Source of the DNA: Methanofollis tationis
GTDB taxonomy: Archaea > Halobacteriota > Methanomicrobia > Methanomicrobiales > Methanofollaceae
Length of the DNA stretch: 64,000 bases
NCBI RefSeq assembly: GCF_013377755.1
Contig: NZ_JABXWR010000001.1
Location: forward strand, 1,251,104 to 1,315,103
Direction of reading: 5' to 3'
The translations under genes and the position numbers were made by a program. Shown here one piece after another: positions 38,052 to 44,465 of the stretch. The first letter of the stretch is position 1; each line of letters begins with the position of its first letter. The notes under the pieces were generated by a model, which saw only the letters and a program-made list of their open reading frames with translations, was not told the origin of the DNA and searched no databases.

Positions 38052-38879
38052 TCAGGCCCCCTTCGGCACCCGCCGCTTCGGCGATATCAGCACCGCCACC
38101 AGGAAGAGGGCGCTGAAGGCGACCGCCGTGAGGGGGCCGACCGGAAGGGAATACTGGAGCCCGATCCACGCCCCGGCCACGCTGACACTCCCGGCGATGA
38201 GCGGGGCTGAGAGGAAGAGGCCGCGCACCGTGGTGCAGAACTGGTAGGCGATCGCTGCCGGGGTGACAAGCCAGACATAGAGAAGGAGCCCGCCGATGAT
38301 GTTGAGGGAGAGCGAGACCGAGATGGCGATCATGAAGAGGAGGGCGTAATAGATGGGCCTGACCCTGATCCCGGCGGCCTCGGCGATCTTCCGGTTAAAG
38401 ATGATCGCCGTGATCTCCTTTGAAAAAACCGCCACAAACACGATGGCGAGAACGGAGATGACGGCAAGGGCGTAGATCTCCTCCCGGTAGAGGGAGATGA
38501 CGTTGCCGAAGAGCAGGGCGCTCGCGTTGACCGCAGTGCCCAGGTACTGCATGTACGAGACGAAGAAAATGGCGATCGCCATCATCATCCCGAAGAGAAT
38601 GCCCAGGATCGTGTCGGTGGACATCCGCGCCTTCTCGGAGAGCGGACCGATTATGGTGGCGATGAGCAGACTTGCCAGGATCGCCGCCATCGTCCCGCCG
38701 ACGCCGAAGAAGATCCCGACCGACGCCCCCGCGAATGCGGCATGGGTCATGGTGAACCCGATGGACGAGATGCCCATCTGCGTGATGATCACGCCGAGAA
38801 TGCTGCAGGCGATCGAGGCGAAGAGCATCGCCTCCACCGCATGGCAGATGATATTGTTCTGGATGAGGAATTCAAGCAT
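38052..38879 (-). CDS. Metal ABC transporter permease (ABC-3 family)
   Basis: 275 residues with about eight helices; FASIACSILGVIITQMGISSIGFTMTHAAFAGASVGIFFG (about 21-59) contains the SxTHAAFAG coupling segment. LLYVWLVTPAAIAYQF (about 204-219) corresponds to the conserved TIPAA region of ZnuB-type permeases. Overlaps the ATPase gene by 8 bases. Clearly distinct in sequence from the permease at 13.0 kb, so the two systems probably carry different cargo. Confidence 0.9.
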   Translation of the reverse strand: MLEFLIQNNIICHAVEAMLFASIACSILGVIITQMGISSIGFTMTHAAFAGASVGIFFGVGGTMAAILASLLIATIIGPLSEKARMSTDTILGILFGMMMAIAIFFVSYMQYLGTAVNASALLFGNVISLYREEIYALAVISVLAIVFVAVFSKEITAIIFNRKIAEAAGIRVRPIYYALLFMIAISVSLSLNIIGGLLLYVWLVTPAAIAYQFCTTVRGLFLSAPLIAGSVSVAGAWIGLQYSLPVGPLTAVAFSALFLVAVLISPKRRVPKGA

Positions 38880-39612
38880 GGACGGCCCCCGGCAGGCGCC
38901 TGATCCGCTCCTCCACCTCGTCCCCGCGGCAGTGGGCGTCCATGCTGATCCTTCCCTCGTTCATCGCCAGGATTCTGATATCATGCCCGGGAAGGGCGTC
39001 GAAGGCGTGGGAGACGATGACCACCGTGCACCCGGCCTCCGCGATGCTGGTGAGGATCTCGCCGACAAAGGAGCGGGCGAAAAGATCGAGGTTCGAAAAG
39101 GGTTCGTCCAGGAGGAGGATCTCGGGTTTTTTTGCGAGGTTCTGGGCGATGAGCACCTTCTGCTGCTGTCCCCCGGATAACTTGCCGATCGGTCGGTCGA
39201 CGAGGTCTTCGATGCCCAGGAGGTGCATCGCCTCTTCGGCGGCGCGATGGTCCTCCTCCCGGGGCTGCCGGCCATACCCCAGGAGGCCGTAGCGCCCCAT
39301 GATCACCACGTTCCCGACGGTGAAAGGGGCAAGGGGATCGAAGGCGAAGTTCTGGATCACGTAGCCCACCCGCTTTCTCACCTCGGTACCATGGGCCGCC
39401 ACATCGAGGCCGCAGACTGTCGCCTGTCCATTGGTGATCGGGAGCATGCCATTGATCGTCTCGAGCAGCGTCGTCTTGCCGGCACCGTTGGGCCCGCCCA
39501 CGACGACAAACTCCCCGGCCGCGATGGAAAACGAGATCCCCCTGATCACCGGCAGGTCAGAGCCCTCGTAAGCGGTGGAAACCCCGGAGAGTTCGATGGT
39601 GCCGGCGGTCAT
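38872..39612 (-). CDS. Metal ABC transporter ATP-binding protein
   Basis: 246 residues: Walker A GGPNGAGKTT (about 38-47), Q loop VIQNFAFDPL, signature LSGGQQQKV (about 142-150), Walker B ILLLDEPFSNLD (about 162-173), H-loop VIVSHAFDALPGHD. Start overlaps the stop of the fmdE-like gene (ATGA-type), showing translational coupling between the FmdE-like protein and the transporter. Confidence 0.92.
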   Translation of the reverse strand: MTAGTIELSGVSTAYEGSDLPVIRGISFSIAAGEFVVVGGPNGAGKTTLLETINGMLPITNGQATVCGLDVAAHGTEVRKRVGYVIQNFAFDPLAPFTVGNVVIMGRYGLLGYGRQPREEDHRAAEEAMHLLGIEDLVDRPIGKLSGGQQQKVLIAQNLAKKPEILLLDEPFSNLDLFARSFVGEILTSIAEAGCTVVIVSHAFDALPGHDIRILAMNEGRISMDAHCRGDEVEERIRRLPGAVHA

Positions 39613-40055
39613 GCCAGGCGCTCGACAGAGAAGAGATCGCTGTCCGGGAGGTAGTACATTTTTTCGGCGTACTCCTCGATCTGCCGTTCATAATCGTCGT
39701 TTTCCACGCGGGGGGGCAGGAAGAAGGGAGCCGGGACGACCCTGACGGTTTTGCCGTCGCTCTCGAACTCGCAGTAAACGTCGTCGCTCCTGATCAGTTC
39801 GATGTTCCGCTTGCCAAGGGTGCACCCGCTCCCGAGCTGCACGCCGTCGGCCAGGCATGACTGCGGCGGGATGGTGGTGCAGAAGACCCGTGCCTTGAGA
39901 GAAAAGGGGTCTTTGCAGATCTGCTCGCGTGCAAACCTCCCGATACGGTAGCCGAGCACGATGTACGGGCCGAGGTGGCTGTGGAATGCGGCGAGGTCTT
40001 CGACCGTGAAGGTGCGGTCGAGGTTCATATAGTGGCATGATGCTTGATGTTCCAT
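39609..40055 (-). CDS. FmdE-family protein linked to an ABC transporter
   Basis: 148 residues, the FmdE fold named for a protein of the molybdenum formylmethanofuran dehydrogenase operon. Family residues are FHSHLGPYIVLGYRIGRFARE (about 24-44), FCTTIPPQSCLADGVQLGSGCTLGKRNIEL (about 59-88). The Cys/His set (FHSHLGP, PQSCLADG, GSGCTLGK) is the expected metal- or cofactor-binding site. There is no C-terminal zinc finger, so this is the short form. As first gene of a transporter operon, it may bind or sense the imported cargo; no fmd/fwd genes are nearby. Confidence 0.88.
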   Translation of the reverse strand: MEHQASCHYMNLDRTFTVEDLAAFHSHLGPYIVLGYRIGRFAREQICKDPFSLKARVFCTTIPPQSCLADGVQLGSGCTLGKRNIELIRSDDVYCEFESDGKTVRVVPAPFFLPPRVENDDYERQIEEYAEKMYYLPDSDLFSVERLA

Positions 40056-40073
40056 AAAGCAAGATCAGCAATG

Positions 40074-40103
40074 ATGCTATAAAAACTTTTAATATTGTTA
40101 CTA
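40074..40103 (-). promoter_or_regulatory. Promoter of the fmdE-like transporter operon
   Basis: On the minus strand a TATA box (TTTTTATAGC, 40073-40083) lies about 23 bases before the ATG at 40055, predicting a leaderless transcript. Immediately upstream is TTAATA-ttg-TTACTA (40089-40103, + strand notation), nearly the same as the element before the binding-protein gene at 38.0 kb. The long AT-rich block continues to about 40135. Confidence 0.55.
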
Positions 40104-40146
40104 TGTGTGCTTTAAGGTAGATTTTTTAATGATTATCCGGGAAAAG

Positions 40147-40416
40147 TCATTTCCTCCCGTGCTGGCCCGGCGAAGTGACCGAAAGGGCCTCCCGTGCCCG
40201 CCCGACCGCCCTGGCAACGATGTCGTCCGGGACCTCCGCCACCCCGCAGGAGAACAGGCGCACCCATCCCTCTCCGGCGATCACGAGCCCGATCAGCTCA
40301 GCCGTGAGAAACAGTCCCGGTCCGGCGACGATCGTTTGCGTCCTCACGATCGGTACGATCGCCCGCCCGGCCGCGACCCGTGCCTCGCCTGCTTCGACGA
40401 CCGTCTCCTCCCTCAT
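40147..40416 (-). CDS. Small conserved hypothetical protein
   Basis: 89 residues from ATG 40416: MREETVVEAGEARVAAGRAIVP, a central hydrophobic stretch (GPGLFLTAELIGLVIAGEGWVRLFSCG, about 34-60) and a helical end. No known domain is recognised. It overlaps the DUF2953 gene by 4 bases and so belongs to the GerW-DUF2953 unit. The hydrophobic part is not long enough to be confident about a membrane segment. Confidence 0.6.
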   Translation of the reverse strand: MREETVVEAGEARVAAGRAIVPIVRTQTIVAGPGLFLTAELIGLVIAGEGWVRLFSCGVAEVPDDIVARAVGRAREALSVTSPGQHGRK

Positions 40417-41072
40417 GCTTCACCCCGGATCAATGGCCAGACGGCGGTCCGCACCGGTGCCGAGACCGCAAAGAGCGCCGCCGCGATCAGGATTGTGAGG
40501 GGGCGCTCGATCAGCACCCGCCCTTCGGCCCGCCCGGCGGCCTCCCCGCCGTCGAAGAGGGGTTCCATCACGATCGAGAACGGGGTCGGCATGAGGGCCC
40601 CGTTCACCGCCTGGACGATCCCGTAGAGCATCCCGGTGTCGGCGGGTTCGTCCAGCCCGGCCCTGAACCGGATCCGCCCGCAGGCGATCCGGGTGCGTGC
40701 AAGGGTATATCCCAGCAGGTTGAGAACACCCGGGAGCACCGCCCTGGCGGCGGCGAGCACCTTCCTGGCCCCGGGCCCTGCGGCAGTCTCCTCCTCTTCC
40801 CCGGTCTTCTTCTCCGCCTCTTCCTCCCCCCCTCCGAGGGGCGTTGAGAAGAGCACGCTCCTGCCGAGGGCGACCTCCGCAGATGGGGCGCCCTCCGTCC
40901 ATAATAATCTCAACGAGACGACCGCCCAGCAGAAGGCGCAGAACCCCCGCACCTCCCCGGCTTCATAGCCACCGGAAAAACGGATCTCGAACGGGACGAG
41001 GAGCAGGGCGTACAGGGGCAGGGCTAGGAGTGCGAGGAAAAAAAGGAGTACCGGGAGGTCGCCGCCGCCCAT
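40413..41072 (-). CDS. DUF2953-family membrane protein
   Basis: 219 residues: an N-terminal helix (about 8-26, LLFFLALLALPLYALLL), then the DUF2953 pattern PFEIRFSGGYEAGEV, an acidic low-complexity insert (GGGEEEAEKKTGEEEE, about 79-95) and TRIACGRIRFRAGLDEPADTGMLYGIVQAVNGAL (about 125-158), ending in a second hydrophobic segment. In spore formers and archaea this family sits next to GerW/YtfJ genes, as here. Function unknown. Confidence 0.83.
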   Translation of the reverse strand: MGGGDLPVLLFFLALLALPLYALLLVPFEIRFSGGYEAGEVRGFCAFCWAVVSLRLLWTEGAPSAEVALGRSVLFSTPLGGGEEEAEKKTGEEEETAAGPGARKVLAAARAVLPGVLNLLGYTLARTRIACGRIRFRAGLDEPADTGMLYGIVQAVNGALMPTPFSIVMEPLFDGGEAAGRAEGRVLIERPLTILIAAALFAVSAPVRTAVWPLIRGEA

Positions 41073-41081
41073 GATCTCCGG

Positions 41082-41519
41082 TTATTTCTCAGGCTCTTCC
41101 GGCGCCTTCTCCCCCTCTCCGGCGCAGGCCTTCCTCATCTCGAGCACCTTGCCGCCGACCCGCTCCACCACGGACGGCAGCGTCTCGCCGACCGTCTCGA
41201 TGATCTCGGAGAGCTGCCCTTTCTTGGTCAGGGAGTAGATCTGCACGCCTTCGGGCCCTTTGACGTCCTTGTGAACGACCAGGAGAGCGATCGGCTTGAC
41301 CCCGCCGCCGGCGCCGCCGCCCTCACCGCCGCCCTCACCGCCGCCTTCTCCTTCCTCTGCCTTTCCGCGCCCGGCCCCGGCCCCGAAGGCGAAGCCGAAG
41401 GTTGCGATCGAGAAGACCACCTTGTCCCCGAGGTCGAGGGGGTCGCCGATGATCGCCTTTGCGCTGATGAAGTTGCGGAGCTCCTCCGCTGTTGCTCTGA
41501 TCATCTCATCGCCTGTCAT
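41082..41519 (-). CDS. GerW/YtfJ-family protein
   Basis: 145 residues. AKAIIGDPLDLGDKVVFSIATFGFAFGAGAGRG (about 20-52) and VKPIALLVVHKDVKGPEGVQIYSL (about 72-95) are the two halves of the GerW fold, joined by a Gly/Glu-rich loop (EGGGEGGGEGGGAGGG). The family is called sporulation protein in Firmicutes, where it is of uncertain function; archaea do not form spores, so the name should not be transferred as a role. It is 9 bases upstream of the DUF2953 gene. Confidence 0.87.
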   Translation of the reverse strand: MTGDEMIRATAEELRNFISAKAIIGDPLDLGDKVVFSIATFGFAFGAGAGRGKAEEGEGGGEGGGEGGGAGGGVKPIALLVVHKDVKGPEGVQIYSLTKKGQLSEIIETVGETLPSVVERVGGKVLEMRKACAGEGEKAPEEPEK

Positions 41520-41593
41520 CTATCTCACCACGCTGCCTGATTGACCGCGCCCCTATAAATACGTGGTGCCGTTCCGGTGGAGGAAACAGGCGG

Positions 41594-41940
41594 TCACAGC
41601 AGCCGCGTCGAGTCGGTCGGCCGCGGCACCTTGATCACGACACCCTGAAAGGTGCGTCGCTCTCGTTTGTCCAGCGGTGCGGGATGCGGGCCGGGCTCTC
41701 GATGAGGGTATCGGGGCCGCACTCCTGCCGCTCCTCCCCGATCTCGACGACTCCCCGCCCTTCGAGGACATAAAAGGCGACGTCCACCGGGGTGATGTGC
41801 CGTTTGAGCCCTTCGCCGGGCTGCAGGGTGATGTGGACGATCACGGCGTTCTCGGTGTCGTAGAGTTTCCTGACGTCCACGCCGTGCGGGTTTTTCTCCT
41901 TCGGCAGTTCGCCGACAGTTCTGGCATCCATCTCTCTCAC
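41594..41940 (-). pseudogene. Cupin protein with frameshift near the C-terminus
   Basis: From ATG 41940 the frame encodes a small cupin (ITLQPGEGLKRHITPVDVAFYVLEGRGVVEIGEE, ... SPARIPHRWTNESDAPFR) and then stops at 41635 after 101 residues. In the next frame the normal ending follows at once: VVIKVPRPTDSTRLL to TGA 41594. A single missing base near 41640-41650 explains this. The lost 15 residues are the last strand and tail, so the shortened protein might still fold. The metal-ligand set is incomplete (one His in motif 1, one in motif 2). Confidence 0.72.
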
Positions 41941-42771
41941 CTACGTGTGAACTCTCTCTTTTCCCGTGTATATCTTCTGGCCCGGGGCTGCGGCGGCATC
42001 ACGGCCTCCGGCGATCATCTTCCGTGCGAGCTGGTGCTGGACGCAGGTGATGAACGGGAGGGTGATGATCACGCCTTTACGCCTCCCGTTCTCGGTATAG
42101 ACGATCAGGGATTCCTCGTCGTCGGCCATGAAGATGTACTCGAGGGAGAAGACCGAGCCCTCGTGATCGATCGGGCGGGAGAAGACCTTCCCGTAGATCT
42201 TCTCCTGGAAAAAGGGGCAGAACTCTCCGGCAACCGTGACCCTGACGCCTTCGGGGCACGCCTGCGCCGCTCCTTCGGGGAAGACCACCTCGACGGTATG
42301 TCGCCCGACCGCCTCAGACAGGAGGGCGGCGTACTCGCCGGGCCCTGACCTGAGCATGCAGACGACCGTGAGGGCGGCATAATCGCCGTGGACGAGGGAT
42401 TCGAGATGGCGGCGGATACTCCACTCCCCGTCGAGGTACCAGATCGGGGCGGGCGTCGGCCTCGCCTCGAGGCGCAACTCATCGAGGCCGGAGAGCGCCC
42501 GGTCGGCCGCTCCTTCGAGCGCCCCCCTGAGTTTTGCCGTCACGACGCCGGGCTCTTCCGGGCGGTAGCGGAGGGGGGAGCCCTGCCGCACCTCGACAAA
42601 CCCCCTCCCGGCAAGCCCCTCCAGGATGTCTTAGACGCGGGGGCGGGGGACGCCGCTTGCGATATGGATCTCGCGGGCGTTCCCCTCCCCGATCCCGACG
42701 AGGGCCGCATACACCTTTGCTTCGTACTCCTTCATGCCGAGGGCGACAAGGTCCCGGACGATCTGGTCCAT
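41941..42771 (-). pseudogene. TrmB-family transcriptional regulator with nonsense codon
   Basis: From ATG 42771 the frame gives a TrmB-type winged helix (VRDLVALGMKEYEAKVYAALVGIG, EIHIASGVPRPRV) up to codon 46. It then meets TAA (42631-42633) where the family has Tyr in the RVYDIL segment. After the stop it continues in the same frame for 229 codons (DILEGLAGRGFVEVRQG... to TAG 41941), including the effector domain (WYLDGEWSIRRHLESLV). A single TAC/TAT to TAA change is enough. A TATA-like acataaatc (about 42793-42801) remains upstream. The gene was divergent from cooS and may have regulated it. Confidence 0.8.
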
Positions 42772-42936
42772 ATGTCACTATTGCGGGTACGACAGATTTA
42801 TGTTCTCCTGCCGTGAGGCTGATGCCGGAGGGGTCTGGCCGTCGCCGGTATCCCGCTCCGATAGTGTAACGAATTTTCTGTAAAAATAATTTGGCCCTGA
42901 ATCCAACCTAGATTTGGACAAAGGAGAAACAGGGCC

Positions 42937-44064
42937 ATGGATCCCTTAGCGTTAATCGAAGATTATCTTTCCGATAATGAGAATGGCATGAAGACCCTCA
43001 TCACCTGGTTCCTCAACCAGGTGATGCTGCTCGAAGCCCTCCACCAGGCGGGAGCCGAGCAGTATGAACGAACCGATGCGCGGAAGGCTCACCGAAACGG
43101 CTACAAGAAGCGCTCTCTAAAAACCCGATATGGAGAAACGATCCTCCAGAAACCACAATTCCGAGAGTTCCCCTTCGAAACACAGGTATTTGGACGCTAT
43201 TCCCGGGTTGAGAAGGCTCTTGAGAATGCTATCTTTGAATCCTACCTTCAGGGAGTCTCAACCCGCCGGATCCAGGAGATTGTTGCTCATTTTGGCATCG
43301 AACAACTCTCTCCTGCTTCAGTATCCAGGATAGCAAAGGACCTCGATGAACAGGTCCATGCATTCCTTCAGAGGCCTATTGAACAGGAGATTCCCTATCT
43401 CTTTGTGGATGCTTCGTACTACAAAGTCAGAGAGGGACCACGCTACATCACCAAAGCTCTTCTGGTGATCGCCGGTGTTCGAATGGATGGCTACCGCTAA
43501 ATCATGGGAGCCAGAATCACTGATTGTGAAAATGAGATGTTCTGGTCGGGATTGTTCGAAGACCTCAAAGAACGAGGATTGGTGGGTGTCAAGATGGTTG
43601 TCTCAGATGGTCATGCCGGGATCCAGAAGGCGGCGGAAGCCGCCTTCCTCGGCGCATCGTGGCAGATGTGCTCGGTCCATTGCACCCGGGCGGTTTTAAA
43701 GAATATTCCACGGAAACATCAGAAAGAAGTTGCTGAGTCCTTGAAGGAGGCATATGGGGACGAGGAAAGACTTCAGCAGCTTGCAGATGATCTGAACGAA
43801 CGAGGATATCGGAAAGCGGCCAATACGATCGAGAGATTCATCCCGGGACTTATGAGTTACACGGCGTTCCCGAAAGAGCACGCAAAGCGGATCCGAACGA
43901 CGAACATGATGGAAAGAGTCAACAAGGAACTGAAACGGAGAACCAAAGTTGTAGGGGCCTTTCCCAATGAAGAGTCACTCCTCAGGCTGGCAGGATCCAT
44001 CCTGATGGACATCAATGAGGAGTGGGTGACCGGCAGAAGATATTTGACGATGGAGGGGGAATGA
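42937..44064 (+). pseudogene. IS256-family (mutator type) transposase with one nonsense codon
   Basis: A 375-codon frame split by TAA at 43498-43500. The N-terminal part (187 residues, MDPLALIEDYLSDNENGM... VIAGVRMDGYR) contains the first catalytic Asp in YLFVDASYYKV. The C-terminal part (starting IMGARITDCENE) holds the second in VVSDGHAGIQKA and the Glu in NMMERVNKELKRR. In related transposases the stop position is Glu (GYRE), so one G-to-T change disabled it. Both halves are otherwise intact. The ATG at 43504 could restart the second half, which would lack DNA binding. Confidence 0.9.
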
Positions 44065-44447
44065 TCAAACAAGGAGACAGGGCTCAGACGAATTACAGAA
44101 GATCTGAAACACTACCGATGATCTGAACGAACGAGGATATCGGAAAGCGGCCAATACGATCGAGAGATTCATCCCGGGACTTATGAGTTACACGGCGTTC
44201 CCGAAAGAGCACGCAAAGCGGATCCGAACGACGAACATGATGGAAAGAGTCAACAAGGAACTGAAACGGAGAACCAAAGTTGTAGGGGCCTTTCCCAATG
44301 AAGAGTCACTCCTCAGGCTGGCAGGATCCATCCTGATGGACATCAATGAGGAGTGGGTGACCGGCAGAAGATATTTGACGATGGAGGGGGAATGATCAAA
44401 CAAGGAGACAGGGCTCAGACGAATTACAGAAGATCTGAAACACTACC
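43786..44447 (+). repeat. Exact 331-bp tandem duplication of the transposase 3' end and right IS end
   Basis: Copies lie at 43786-44116 and 44117-44447, beginning gatgatctgaacgaacgagg and ending with the right terminal repeat (…gaaacactacc). No difference was seen on reading both copies. The second copy contains an orphan open frame (44183-44395) identical to the last 70 codons of the transposase. The last bases of each copy (cc) correspond to the flanking target repeat, which suggests the duplication arose after insertion. Confidence 0.93.
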
Positions 44448-44465
44448 CGCTCCGGGGTGAATGGC

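Larger units (their letters stand above)
42852..44454 (+). mobile_element. IS256-family element with target duplications (second copy)
   Basis: Element at 42861-44445/44447; ends tagtgtaacgaattttctgt (from 42862) and, on the other strand, tagtgtttcagatcttctgt (from 44445 inward). Flanked by the 9-bp direct repeat cccgctccg (42852-42860 and 44446-44454). It lies between the trmB pseudogene and cooS. The right-hand 331 bp are present twice, so the element is about 1585 bp instead of about 1254. Confidence 0.92.

Noticed and set aside
43498-43500. Possible stop-codon readthrough or recoding in the IS256 transposase
   Set aside because: The codon is TAA, not TAG, so pyrrolysine does not apply. 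No slippery site or downstream structure typical of programmed recoding was seen, and IS256 transposases are normally one frame.
44183-44395. Separate 70-codon gene after the transposase
   Set aside because: It is the second copy of the 331-bp tandem duplication and repeats the transposase C-terminus without a start region.
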